From NCBI GenBank assembly GCA_902363535.1, contig CABJAE010000012.1, positions 1-64,000 on the forward strand: a DNA stretch of 64,000 nucleotides, written 5' to 3'. Every line of letters starts with the position of its first letter. Position 1 is the stretch's first letter. The notes beneath the pieces were generated by a model, which was not told where the DNA came from, made no database searches, and saw nothing but the letters and a program-made list of their open reading frames with translations. This DNA comes from Peptoniphilaceae bacterium (GTDB lineage: Bacteria; Bacillota; Clostridia; Tissierellales; Peptoniphilaceae). Of this stretch, positions 1 to 8,565 are shown one piece after another. A program made the translations under genes and the position numbers.

Positions 1-108
1 GTGCGTTCCATCGAACGTTTCATCCGCTACTACAACAACGATCGAATCAAAGAAAAGTTGGGTGGCTTGAGTCCGAAGCAATACCGTGAACGAATGAAAT
101 CTGCATAG
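1..108 (+). mobile_element. IS3-family transposase, C-terminal fragment (runs in from the left)
   Basis: The open frame enters from the window edge and ends at TAG after 35 codons. The residues YYNNDRIKEKLGG followed by LSPKQYRE are the typical end of the DDE integrase core of IS3-family (IS150-type) transposases, which cut and join the ends of their element. Only the last part is visible, so I cannot tell whether the element is intact. The base composition is host-like. Confidence 0.8.
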
Positions 109-186
109 AACGAATGTTATGTAAAACAAAATCGAGCAAGCGAAATGCTTACTCGATTAAGTCCAACTTTATGGGGTCACTCTACT
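109..186 (+). mobile_element. Probable right end of the IS3-family element
   Basis: After the transposase stop lies a stem-loop, AATCGAGCAAG (130-140) with CTTACTCGATT (148-158), one mispair. It is followed at about 160-186 by AGTCCAACTTTATGGGGTCA and a few more bases, which resembles the terminal inverted repeat of IS150-group elements. The left end lies outside the window, so the exact border is inferred. Confidence 0.5.
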
Positions 187-226
187 TTCCGTAAATCCCG
201 GGAGTCTTTTTATAACATTTTTCACT

Positions 227-255
227 TTGCCTTACTAAATAAACAGGAGTATGGT
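227..255 (+). promoter_or_regulatory. Candidate promoter of the SLH surface protein gene
   Basis: TTGCCT (227-232), a 17-base spacer and TATGGT (250-255) fit a sigma-A type promoter about 60 bases ahead of the start codon. Both boxes are imperfect. Confidence 0.35.
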
Positions 256-317
256 AATCTTATAGTTAAGGATAATGTCTAAAAGTATTTTACTTTTCAG
301 AAGATTTAGGAGGAGCT

Positions 318-3236
318 ATGAAACACAAGAAAAGCACAGCCCTATTGTTGGCACTGCTGATGATGGTATCAGTATTTTTAAATGCAACATCGGTGTTTGC
401 TAAGGGTAAGCAAGAAATCCCAAGGATGAATCAATCTGTCGAAAAAGTCGAAAAGGTTAAGGCTGAAGATAAAAAGGATGATCCGGAAGAAGTAAAAGCG
501 GAGGAAGATGAGCTCGAGATAAGTAAGGAAGAAGTCCCGGATGCAGTGGGAGGACCTGTTGCAGAAAAGACTTTTACAGTTACAAAAAGACTTGTCGGAA
601 GCACAGAAGATGGTGCGCTTGTAGGTGATTATGACACTTTTTATAAAGCGGTGGAGAATTGCAAACAAGAAGATTTAACTAATGAGTATGTAATCACCAT
701 GAATGATGATTATGCTATCCCTGAAGACGAAGGACTATGGGGAAAAACAGATGTAAATATGGTTTTAAGATCTAAAGCAGGAAATCAGTTTACATTAAAG
801 AGAAGTAATAAGAATTTTGCTTCATTATTTAGTGGTACTACACTTAAAATTGAAAATGTAATATTAGATGGAAGCAATAGTGCACAAGCGTTTGGTATTA
901 CCGGAGGAACTTTAACATTAGCTGACGGAGCAGTGGTGCAAAATTTCTCAGAATATTCAGGTTTCGATGGGCCGGCAATATATCTTAACGGTGGCACTTT
1001 GAATATTTTAGAAGGAGCAATAATTCAAAATAATAAATATAGCTTGCAAGGCGGAGCTATACAAGCTCGTAATGATTCTATAATAAATATAAGTGGGGGA
1101 ACTTTTAGGAATAACAACGCCAAAAGAGGTGGAGGGGCGATTGCTGCTTTTGGACCTTTAAATATTACAGGTGGAAAATTTGAAGATAATGAAACTGGAG
1201 TAACTGGCGGAGCTATTATTATTGGGAAAAATCATACAGCAAGCATTTCTAATGCAACCTTCAAAGGTAATAAAGCTTCTACAGGTGGTGCAATATACAG
1301 TTCAAAAGCTTTTAGTGTTTCAAATGCCATTTTTGAAAGTAACGAAGCCAATTGGGGTGGAGCAATTTTCACATCAAAAGAATTAACACTGAATGATGTT
1401 ACATTTAACAAGAATAAAGCTAATTCAGCTGGAGGTGCATTGTATTTACAAGGTGGGGCTCAAATAAAAGACTCTACTTTTACAGAAAATAGTTCAGCAT
1501 CAGATGGAGGAGCTGTTTATAGTGTCAACGCAGACCTTAATATTGACGGCTGTAATTTTGATAATAACAAAAGTGATGAAGCTCGTGGCGGAGCCTTATT
1601 CTTTTCTGGACAAAACTCTTGCTCGATTAAAAATAGTACAATAAGAAATAATAAGGCTAAAAGTATAGGTGGTGGAATAACTTCACTGCTGGGAAATTTG
1701 ACTGTTGAAGATTCTATTATAGATTCTAATAATTCAAGCTCTTTAGGTGGGGGAATTGTCTCTGTAGCTGGTAAAACTACGAATCTAAATAAGTGTGTAA
1801 TTAAAAATAATACAGCCAATGGGGCAGGAGGTGTCTTCGTTGGAACGGGTGGCACACAAATTAAAGGAACTGTAAATATTAAAGGAACTGAGTTCAATGG
1901 TAATGATACCGGAGAGAGTGGAGACCAAACAAAATTATTAGGCGGAGGTCTTTATATTGATGCTGACATTCCTGCCAAGATAAGTGAATCAAGTAAATTT
2001 ATCAACAATAAGTCCGGTATGGGCGGAGCTATCTTTGATGCGTCCCTCGATTATAAAAACCCGGCTGATGTAACGAAGTATCAAAACTTAACTATCGACA
2101 AAACGACATTATTTGAAGGGAATGTAGCTAGAGCAGGTCTATTTGCACCTCCGACAAATTATGATAAATTCACAAATTTGGCATTTAGCGATACTTCGGA
2201 TACCCCATACAACAAATATATGAGTAAAAGTCTTCTTAACAATTACGACATTAATTATAAAGGAGAACTTTTGATCGTTTACGATGCCAATGGCGGTAAA
2301 TTTGCGGATGGCAAAGAAATTAAAACTGAATTGCACAAAGAAAATGAAGAGATTAAATTAATGGAAGCTCCAACAAGAGAAGGATACAAGTTTCTTTATT
2401 GGAGCAAGGAAGAATATAAACCCAGAGCTGACTATAAAGTTACCGGAAATCAAAACTTCGTTGCTCAATGGGAAAAAGTAGGACCCAAGAAGCCCGACGA
2501 TCCCAAGAAGCCCGATAATCATCCGAAGGGCGGCACGTTTCTTTCAAAACCCGCGGACACGCCTCTCTTAAACAGAAAAGATCATGCCCAATACATGATC
2601 GGCTACCCGGATCAAAACTTTAAGCCCGATAATAAAATGTCCCGCCAGGAAGTCACGGTCATGTTCTCCCGTCTCTTAAACGAACGGCCGCAAAAGGGCA
2701 TGATTTACAGCCGCGATTACAAGGACATCCCCGACAATCTCTGGTCCGTCACCGCCATTAGCTACATGAGCAAGCTGGGCATGGTGAAGGGCTATCCCGA
2801 TGGCAACTTCATGCCTCGGGCCGACATTACCCGGGCGGAATTTGCCGCCATGGCTACGCGCTTCGCCGATATTTCGGCGGGGAGCAAAGCTTTCACCGAC
2901 GTCGCCAAGGACCACTGGGCCTACGATGTGATTCAAAAGGCCGCGGGCGCCGGATGGATTTCCGGTTATCCCGACGGAAGCTTTAAGCCCGACCAACCCA
3001 TTACGCGGGCGGAAGTGGTGGCTATCACCAACCGCATGCTCAATCGCTTTGCCGACGAGGCCTATGTGGATACCCATCAAGACAAAATCCTGCAGTTTAA
3101 GGACATGAAGAAAGAGATGTGGTCCTACTATCCCGTCGTCGAAGCCACCAACGGCCACGGCTACGAGCGCAAGGCCAACGGAAAAGACGAAACCTGGTTT
3201 GAAGTCAACAACACGAGCTTTGTCTACGACCAGTAA
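318..3236 (+). CDS. SLH-anchored surface protein with beta-helix repeats and an InlB-B-type repeat
   Basis: This is a 972-residue secreted cell-wall protein. A signal peptide (1-29, ending SVFAKG) is followed by a charged Lys/Glu linker (30-85). A long stretch (about 120-620) of repeated GGA/GGG turns with Asn ladders (for example GGAIYSS, GGAIFTS, GGALYL) looks like a polymorphic-outer-membrane-protein or parallel beta-helix passenger. A Listeria-Bacteroides (InlB B) repeat lies at about 650-717 (YDANGGKF to FVAQWEK). After a Pro/Lys linker (718-735) come three SLH domains (about 745-940) that bind secondary wall polymer. The start has AGGAGG six bases upstream. Codon use switches abruptly from AT-rich to GC-rich at the Pro/Lys linker (about nt 2480), so the passenger and the anchor have different histories. 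Function of the passenger (adhesion or interaction) is inference. Confidence 0.9.
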   Translation: MKHKKSTALLLALLMMVSVFLNATSVFAKGKQEIPRMNQSVEKVEKVKAEDKKDDPEEVKAEEDELEISKEEVPDAVGGPVAEKTFTVTKRLVGSTEDGALVGDYDTFYKAVENCKQEDLTNEYVITMNDDYAIPEDEGLWGKTDVNMVLRSKAGNQFTLKRSNKNFASLFSGTTLKIENVILDGSNSAQAFGITGGTLTLADGAVVQNFSEYSGFDGPAIYLNGGTLNILEGAIIQNNKYSLQGGAIQARNDSIINISGGTFRNNNAKRGGGAIAAFGPLNITGGKFEDNETGVTGGAIIIGKNHTASISNATFKGNKASTGGAIYSSKAFSVSNAIFESNEANWGGAIFTSKELTLNDVTFNKNKANSAGGALYLQGGAQIKDSTFTENSSASDGGAVYSVNADLNIDGCNFDNNKSDEARGGALFFSGQNSCSIKNSTIRNNKAKSIGGGITSLLGNLTVEDSIIDSNNSSSLGGGIVSVAGKTTNLNKCVIKNNTANGAGGVFVGTGGTQIKGTVNIKGTEFNGNDTGESGDQTKLLGGGLYIDADIPAKISESSKFINNKSGMGGAIFDASLDYKNPADVTKYQNLTIDKTTLFEGNVARAGLFAPPTNYDKFTNLAFSDTSDTPYNKYMSKSLLNNYDINYKGELLIVYDANGGKFADGKEIKTELHKENEEIKLMEAPTREGYKFLYWSKEEYKPRADYKVTGNQNFVAQWEKVGPKKPDDPKKPDNHPKGGTFLSKPADTPLLNRKDHAQYMIGYPDQNFKPDNKMSRQEVTVMFSRLLNERPQKGMIYSRDYKDIPDNLWSVTAISYMSKLGMVKGYPDGNFMPRADITRAEFAAMATRFADISAGSKAFTDVAKDHWAYDVIQKAAGAGWISGYPDGSFKPDQPITRAEVVAITNRMLNRFADEAYVDTHQDKILQFKDMKKEMWSYYPVVEATNGHGYERKANGKDETWFEVNNTSFVYDQ

Positions 3237-3246
3237 ATTTAAAACG

Positions 3247-3277
3247 AAAAGCTACCGATGGATGTCGGTAGCTTTTT
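3247..3277 (+). terminator. Intrinsic terminator of the SLH gene
   Basis: AAAAGCTACCGA pairs perfectly with TCGGTAGCTTTTT around a 6-base loop, 11 bases after the stop codon. Confidence 0.85.
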
Positions 3278-3294
3278 CTATGGGAGAAGCCCCA

Positions 3295-3303
3295 TGGTAT
3301 AAT
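3295..3303 (+). promoter_or_regulatory. Extended -10 promoter of rlmD
   Basis: TGGTATAAT gives an extended -10 (TGnTATAAT) 25 bases ahead of the rlmD start. No good -35 box is seen, as is usual for extended -10 promoters. Confidence 0.5.
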
Positions 3304-3327
3304 GGAGGGAAGAATAAAGGAGGCATT

Positions 3328-4656
3328 ATGGCGAAAAAATATGTAGAAGGCGAGATTATTCGGCGGCATTTCCCCAACAAATCCGTGGTGGAAACGGAAG
3401 ACGGCACGCGGGTCGTGGTAAAAGGCGGTCTGCCCGGGCAAAAGGTGGGCGTGCGCATCACGAGAAACCGAAAGGACAATAAAAAGGGAAAGATCGTGGA
3501 GCTTTTGGCCTCATCACCCATGGAAGAGGCGGCCGATTGCCCTCATGCGGCCATTTGCGGCGGCTGCACCTACCAAAGCCTGAGCTACGAAAAGGAATCG
3601 GCCCTGAAAAAAGCCATGATCGACGATCTCTACGGCAGGGATGTGCCCTATACGCCGGCGCCCAAGGAATACCAATACCGCAACAAAATGGAATACACCT
3701 TCGGTGATGCGGAAAAAGGCGGCCCCCTCACCCTGGGCCTGCACCACAAAAAGGGCTTTTACGACATCGTCTCCACCACGGGTTGCCTCCTGGTGCCGGA
3801 AGACATGGAGGCCATTCGCGGGGCCGTGGAAGGCTATTTCCGCGAGCTGAACACCCCCTTTTACCACCGCATGAAGCACGAAGGCACCCTGCGCTTTCTC
3901 GTCGTGCGCCACGCGCGGGCCACGGACAGCTATTTGGTGAACCTGGTCACCACCTCCGATGCGGTAGACGAGGCGTCCTTTGTGGATTTCCTTCGTGGCT
4001 TGAAGCTAAAAGGCAAGGTGGCAAGCATTTACCGCACCATCACCGACGATTGGGCCGACGCCATTAAGCCCGAAGAGGTGCGCCACCTTTTTGGCGAGGA
4101 GGTTATCGGCGAAGAGCTTCTGGACCTGCACTTCGACATCGGGCCCTTTTCCTTCTTTCAGCCCAATCCCGACACGGCCACGCTGATCTACGAAAAGGCT
4201 CGGACCCTGGCGGCGGAAGAAAAAGGCGTGGTCTTCGACCTCTACTCCGGCACGGGCACTATCGGCCAGGTCCTGGCCAAGGCGGCGAAAAAAGTGGTGG
4301 GCATCGAAATCGTGGAATCCGCCGTGGAGGATGCCAATCGCTCGGCCGCGCGCAATGGCATCGACAACGCCCGCTTCATTGCCGGCGACGTGCTGGAGAT
4401 GATCGACACTGTGGATGAAACATGCGACCTCCTCGTCGTGGACCCCCCTCGCGACGGCATCCACCCGAAAGCCATCGGAAAACTCGCTGCCCTCGGCGCG
4501 AGACGCATCCTCTACATCAGCTGCAACCCCGTGACCCAAGTTCGGGATATTGAGCTACTGGAAAGAGAGGGCTATAAAGTGGAACACCTTGAAGCTGTGG
4601 ACCAATTCCCCAGGACGGCGCATGTGGAGACTATAGCGTTGATACAAAAGATGTAA
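3328..4656 (+). CDS. rlmD: 23S rRNA (uracil-1939-C5)-methyltransferase RlmD/RumA
   Basis: This enzyme transfers a methyl group from SAM to C5 of a uridine in 23S rRNA (U1939 in E. coli RlmD; some Firmicute relatives also modify U747). The 442-residue product has an N-terminal TRAM domain (about 1-58), an iron-sulphur cysteine set (C71, C77, C80 in CPHAAICGGC, plus C153), the SAM loop DLYSGTGTIG (about 304-313), DPPRDG, and the nucleophile motif SCNP with C399. The catalytic-base motif HVET lies at 432-435. I start at ATG 3328, preceded by AAAGGAGG, because the longer frame from 3199 overlaps the terminator and promoter. Base composition falls from GC-rich to AT-rich exactly at the HVE codons. 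The last nine residues (TIALIQKM region) are therefore probably supplied by an integrated element, keeping the gene functional. Confidence 0.93.
   Translation: MAKKYVEGEIIRRHFPNKSVVETEDGTRVVVKGGLPGQKVGVRITRNRKDNKKGKIVELLASSPMEEAADCPHAAICGGCTYQSLSYEKESALKKAMIDDLYGRDVPYTPAPKEYQYRNKMEYTFGDAEKGGPLTLGLHHKKGFYDIVSTTGCLLVPEDMEAIRGAVEGYFRELNTPFYHRMKHEGTLRFLVVRHARATDSYLVNLVTTSDAVDEASFVDFLRGLKLKGKVASIYRTITDDWADAIKPEEVRHLFGEEVIGEELLDLHFDIGPFSFFQPNPDTATLIYEKARTLAAEEKGVVFDLYSGTGTIGQVLAKAAKKVVGIEIVESAVEDANRSAARNGIDNARFIAGDVLEMIDTVDETCDLLVVDPPRDGIHPKAIGKLAALGARRILYISCNPVTQVRDIELLEREGYKVEHLEAVDQFPRTAHVETIALIQKM
4621..4629 (+). other. Putative attL-type junction within rlmD (CATGTGGAG)
   Basis: CATGTGGAG encodes the His-Val-Glu of the RlmD catalytic-base motif and coincides with the switch from host GC-rich to AT-rich DNA. 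The same word recurs in rlmD-like tails at 24576-24584 and 31307-31315, and as CATGCTGAG at 27671-27679. The 3' end of rumA/rlmD is a known integration site for conjugative and mobilizable elements in Firmicutes. The exact crossover core cannot be set from one sequence. Confidence 0.6.
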
Positions 4657-4670
4657 ATATAGAAATCCTG

Positions 4671-4781
4671 CATTTTAAGCAGTTTTATAAGCATTTTGTC
4701 TTCGATAAAGATGAAGAAGGATACGTCAAAAAGACTCAAAAAAACTACATGGATGTAAGAGTAGTTTTAAAACTAGTATGA
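4671..4781 (+). pseudogene. Short decayed ORF tail of unknown origin
   Basis: A 36-codon open frame without a plausible start or ribosome site encodes a charged peptide ending MDVRVVLKLV. It lies in AT-rich DNA directly after the rlmD junction and is probably the leftover end of a gene lost during element insertion. I do not recognise the family. The rest of 4657-4976 holds a terminator and the AbiE promoter. Confidence 0.3.
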
Positions 4782-4831
4782 GGAAACACAAAGAAAAAAT
4801 TAATAAGATAAACTCATTTTGTACTTTCTAT

Positions 4832-4862
4832 AAGAGTAGCTTAAAAGGCTGCTCTTTTTTAT
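4832..4862 (+). terminator. Intrinsic terminator after the rlmD junction
   Basis: AAGAGTAGC pairs with GCTGCTCTT (one G-U) around a 7-base loop, followed by a run of six T. It separates rlmD from the AbiE promoter. Confidence 0.7.
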
Positions 4863-4920
4863 TGAAGGGAGTAAGGATTCGTTACATCCTTCTCAAAATA
4901 TAAATTACTCATAGCCCAGC

Positions 4921-4956
4921 TTTACATATTCGCTTTTATAACATATAATAAAAGCG
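4921..4956 (+). promoter_or_regulatory. AbiE promoter overlapped by an inverted-repeat operator
   Basis: TTTACA (4921-4926), exactly 17 bases, and TATAAT (4944-4949) form a near-consensus promoter. A perfect 9-bp inverted repeat, CGCTTTTAT (4931-4939) and ATAAAAGCG (4948-4956), brackets and covers the -10 box. AbiEi antitoxins of the type IV AbiE family are known to repress their own operon by binding inverted repeats in the promoter, so this is a strong operator candidate. That this particular AbiEi binds it is inference. Confidence 0.7.
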
Positions 4957-4976
4957 TAAACGAGAGGAGGCGGACT

Positions 4977-5564
4977 ATGAATACACTTAAAGAATATATC
5001 CAAGAAAATTTAGTGATAACCAACAAAGAAGCAGAAGAACTTGGATATACTAGGCATAATTTATCAGAATTAACAAAGAGTGGACAGTTGGAAAGATTAA
5101 GACCAGGACTATATCAATTAAAAGGAAAAGTAATAGACGATTTTGTTTTAATATCATCAAATAGTAATCGAATTATATTTTCCCATCAAACAGCCCTATA
5201 TCTACATGACTTATCAGATAGGACCCCAAATGTATTTCATATATCTGTACCTCAAGGCTACAATTCCAGCCATATCAAAAAAAGATATGAGGATCTACAA
5301 GTTCACTATGTAAAAAAAGATTTATACGAACTAGGAAAGGCAGAAATAAAATCACCACAAGGCAACCTTATCCCAGTTTATGATATTGATCGAACAATTT
5401 GCGATATTATAATTGACAGAGAAAAAATAGATAAACAGATTTTTACAGAAGCCTTAAAAATATACTTTAAATCAACAAATAAAAATCTAAGACGACTCAT
5501 AAAATACAGTAGATTATTTAAAATAGAAAATGAAATTAGAAAATACATGGAGGTATTATTGTGA
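4977..5564 (+). CDS. abiEi: AbiEi-family antitoxin / transcriptional repressor
   Basis: This is the antitoxin half of the AbiE phage-abortive-infection, type IV toxin-antitoxin system; it also acts as an autorepressor. The 195-residue protein has an N-terminal winged-helix segment (about 1-60, including ITNKEAEELGYTRHNLSEL and LERLRPGLYQL) followed by the AbiEi C-terminal domain with FSHQTALYLHDLSDRTP and YDIDRTICDII, both typical of the family. AGGAGG sits ahead of the ATG. It overlaps the toxin gene by 4 bases (GTGA) and shares the promoter with the inverted repeat just upstream. It is strongly AT-rich compared with rlmD, in keeping with acquisition. Confidence 0.88.
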   Translation: MNTLKEYIQENLVITNKEAEELGYTRHNLSELTKSGQLERLRPGLYQLKGKVIDDFVLISSNSNRIIFSHQTALYLHDLSDRTPNVFHISVPQGYNSSHIKKRYEDLQVHYVKKDLYELGKAEIKSPQGNLIPVYDIDRTICDIIIDREKIDKQIFTEALKIYFKSTNKNLRRLIKYSRLFKIENEIRKYMEVLL

Positions 5565-6397
5565 TTAATATCGAGAGTATAAAGGGCAAGATAAGAAGCA
5601 TGGCAGAGAAGAAAAATCTAAAGTCACAAGAAGTTCTGCAAATATATTTTTTTGAAAGATTTTTAGAAAGGCTATCTAAATCAAAGTACAAAAACAATTT
5701 TGTAATAAAGGGAGGATTCTTAATATCATCTTTAATCGGGATTGAAAATAGAACAACTATGGACATGGACACAACCATTAAAGGCATAGCTTTAAAAGAA
5801 GAAAAAATAAAAGAAACAGTTCAAGAAATTATAAATATCAATGTAGATGATGGAATAAGATTTGAAATAAAGGATATTAGCTATATTAGAGAAGAGGACG
5901 AGTACGAGAACTTTAGAATATCACTAATAGCAAATGTTGGAAAGACCAAAAATCCGATGAAACTAGACCTAACAACAGGAGATGCAATAACGCCAAGGGA
6001 AATAGAATATACCTATCCCTGTATCTTTAGCAAAGAAAATATAAAAATAATGGCATATCCATTAGAAACAATTGTAGCTGAAAAATATGAAACCATAATC
6101 AGAAGAAATATAACAACAACACGAATGAGAGACTTTTACGATCTATACACCCTCTACAAACTAAAAAAAGATGAGATAAACTATGAAATTTTAAAAGAAG
6201 CAGTAGAAAGAACCTCACACAAAAGAGGAAGTCAGGAGATAATGAAAGACTCTGAGGAAATAATCGAGGACATAAAAGATGATTCTTACCTAAGATCCTT
6301 GTGGGAAGTGTATCTCAGTGAAAATAAATACATTGGAGATTTGACCTTTGATAAGGTTGTTGATGTAGTGAGAATCGTTTCGAAAACAACAAGTTGA
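5561..6397 (+). CDS. abiEii: AbiEii-family toxin, nucleotidyltransferase-like
   Basis: This is the toxin half of the AbiE system, a DNA-polymerase-beta-fold nucleotidyltransferase thought to halt growth on phage infection. The 278 residues show the nucleotidyltransferase pattern: KGGFLIS (about 50-56), then the metal-binding pair in MDMDTT (D68 and D70). The family's C-terminal motif KYETIIRR and RMRDFYDLYTLYK is present at about 170-200. The start is GTG, overlapping the antitoxin stop, with GGAGG just upstream, so translation is coupled. The length is normal for the family. I see no damage, so the pair should be functional. Confidence 0.88.
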   Translation: MINIESIKGKIRSMAEKKNLKSQEVLQIYFFERFLERLSKSKYKNNFVIKGGFLISSLIGIENRTTMDMDTTIKGIALKEEKIKETVQEIININVDDGIRFEIKDISYIREEDEYENFRISLIANVGKTKNPMKLDLTTGDAITPREIEYTYPCIFSKENIKIMAYPLETIVAEKYETIIRRNITTTRMRDFYDLYTLYKLKKDEINYEILKEAVERTSHKRGSQEIMKDSEEIIEDIKDDSYLRSLWEVYLSENKYIGDLTFDKVVDVVRIVSKTTS

Positions 6398-6474
6398 TGT
6401 AAGTAGACAAAGGATTTTTAGGAAAATAAATATAAAAGAAAAGTTTGATTTAGAAGGTAAAGAGGAGTATTAAA

Positions 6475-8565
6475 ATGATTTTAAAAAAGATGAAAGTCAA
6501 AAACTTTAGATTATTAAAAAATTTTGAGTTAAATTTTAAAGATGAATTGTCGCTAGTTATAGGCAAAAATAATTGTGGAAAAACATCATCTATTATTGTT
6601 TTAGATAAAATGCTAAATTCATCTAAATTATTTTGGGAAGATATAAATTTAGAATGCCAGAAAGATCTCTATAAAAAAATAATTGGTTTTGATATAACAA
6701 AGCTGGATGAAGTTCAATTATTAGAAACTATTAATATGCAATTATTCATTGAGTATAATGATAATGATTCATATGAGAATATTCAAAAATTCATGATGGA
6801 CTTAAATCCAGATAATAACATAATAGTTTTAGAATTTATTTCGGTAATAGCTGCAAAAAAAATCATAGAATTAAAAAACATTATTAGTGAAAAAAATATT
6901 GAAGATTTTAAATCATTTTCCAAATTTATGAGTAAGAATTTTGCAAACTTCTTTGAAACGAAAAAATATTCAAGAGGGTTTGATGTTGAAGCAAACAAAA
7001 CAACGCAAGATAGATCAGAAGAAATTGATAATAAAGATATTCAAAAAGTCATTAAAGTGGCAGGAATAAGAGCTGATCGAGCGGTTTCTAATGATGATCG
7101 TAATCATGTTTTATCAGGTTTAACTGGTAAATATTTCAGTTCTTATAAAGCTGCAAAAGATGAAAGTGAATCGGTATTTACAAGACTTGAAGAAAAATTG
7201 GAGGAAGCCGATAAAGAATTATATAAGATTTACAATGGAGAAAAAAGTGAAGGTGAAGAACCCATTGATGGTATTTTTAGTGATGTTATAGATGTTATTA
7301 AAACTTATGGTGGTGCAGAAAATGGAATTGATATAGCAATAGAGTCATCTATTTCAGAGAAAAATTTATTGTCAGATAATACAAACTTAAGTTATAGACA
7401 AGGGGGAGATTATTCGCTTCCAGAAACATATAATGGATTGGGGTATTTGAATTTAATTGGTATTTTATTTGAGATTGAAACCAATATACAGGAATTGTTT
7501 GAACAACCAGCAGATATAAATCTCTTATATATTGAAGAACCTGAAGCACATACACACCCTCAGTTACAGTATATATTTATAAGGAATATTAAATCTCATA
7601 TCAAAGCACATAGAAATAAGTTGTTGAAAGAAAAGAATAAGCAGTTGCAGATTTTAATCACTTCGCATTCATCACATATAGTTTCTGAATGTAACTTTGA
7701 TGACATTATATATTTGAAGAAAAACGGGAATACGGTCATAGCTAAGAGCTTTAATTCTTTAAAAGAAGAGTATGGTGGAGATGAACAGAAAGGATTTAAG
7801 TTTGTAAAACAATATCTGACAATGAATAGAAGTGAACTTTTCTTTGCGGATAAAGCTATTTGTATAGAAGGAGATACCGAACGAATTTTAATGCCAGTGA
7901 TGATGCATAAAATTGATAATAAAGAAAAGCCAAGAGCAGATATTATACCACTATTATCACAGAATATTTCTATAATAGAAGTTGGAGCGCATTCTCATAT
8001 ATTTATGCCTTTATTTTCCTTTTTAGGAACAAAAGTTTTGTTTGTTACGGATATTGACTCTGTTAAAGCTGAAAAGAAAATAGATAAAAATGGAAAAGAA
8101 AGAACTGTATATACGAGTTGTCACCCCGATGAGGGAACACATACAAGTAACGCATCAATAAAAGAATTTTTTAAAGATACTGGAATTGATACATCGAATA
8201 ATCAATTTAAGGAACTTGTAGGGAAAAATGCTGAGGATAAAATTAAAGATAATATGAGAATGGCCTATCAAATACCAGAATCTTATGGTGAGTATCAAGC
8301 GAGTAGTTTTGAAGATGCATTTATAGCACTAAATAAAGACTTTATATTAAAAAACAAAGAAGGATTTTATCAATATGGAGCTTTAAAAGATTTTTCGAAT
8401 GATGAAATAGAAAATGGTGATTATTATAATTTTGCTTTGAATAATGTGAAAAAGAAATCGGCATTTGCATCAAGCTTATTGTATTTTGATAATGAGAATG
8501 GCGAAGAAGATGAAAAATGGGCAGTTCCACATTATATTGAGGAGGGCTTATTATGGATACGCTAA
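6475..8565 (+). CDS. gajA: Gabija-type GajA: OLD-family ATPase with TOPRIM nuclease domain
   Basis: This is the sensor-nuclease subunit of a Gabija-like anti-phage system (class 2 OLD protein, defined by an adjacent UvrD-like helicase). The N-terminal ABC/SMC-type ATPase has Walker A GKNNCGKTS (about 30-38), a glycine-rich segment YNGLGYLNL (about 320), Walker B LLYIEEPEAHTHP (about 348-360) and a switch His in ITSHSSH (about 405). The TOPRIM domain follows with ICIEGDTER (about 462-470) and FVTDIDS (about 522-528), the acidic metal-binding residues. At 696 residues it is longer than the roughly 580-residue founding GajA. It is led by GAGGAG. It lies 77 bases after abiEii and overlaps the helicase gene by 13 bases. 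Confidence 0.85.
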   Translation: MILKKMKVKNFRLLKNFELNFKDELSLVIGKNNCGKTSSIIVLDKMLNSSKLFWEDINLECQKDLYKKIIGFDITKLDEVQLLETINMQLFIEYNDNDSYENIQKFMMDLNPDNNIIVLEFISVIAAKKIIELKNIISEKNIEDFKSFSKFMSKNFANFFETKKYSRGFDVEANKTTQDRSEEIDNKDIQKVIKVAGIRADRAVSNDDRNHVLSGLTGKYFSSYKAAKDESESVFTRLEEKLEEADKELYKIYNGEKSEGEEPIDGIFSDVIDVIKTYGGAENGIDIAIESSISEKNLLSDNTNLSYRQGGDYSLPETYNGLGYLNLIGILFEIETNIQELFEQPADINLLYIEEPEAHTHPQLQYIFIRNIKSHIKAHRNKLLKEKNKQLQILITSHSSHIVSECNFDDIIYLKKNGNTVIAKSFNSLKEEYGGDEQKGFKFVKQYLTMNRSELFFADKAICIEGDTERILMPVMMHKIDNKEKPRADIIPLLSQNISIIEVGAHSHIFMPLFSFLGTKVLFVTDIDSVKAEKKIDKNGKERTVYTSCHPDEGTHTSNASIKEFFKDTGIDTSNNQFKELVGKNAEDKIKDNMRMAYQIPESYGEYQASSFEDAFIALNKDFILKNKEGFYQYGALKDFSNDEIENGDYYNFALNNVKKKSAFASSLLYFDNENGEEDEKWAVPHYIEEGLLWIR

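Noticed and set aside
2676-3158. 160-codon minus-strand ORF in the SLH region
   Set aside because: It mirrors the GC-rich SLH coding strand; no ribosome site or domain.
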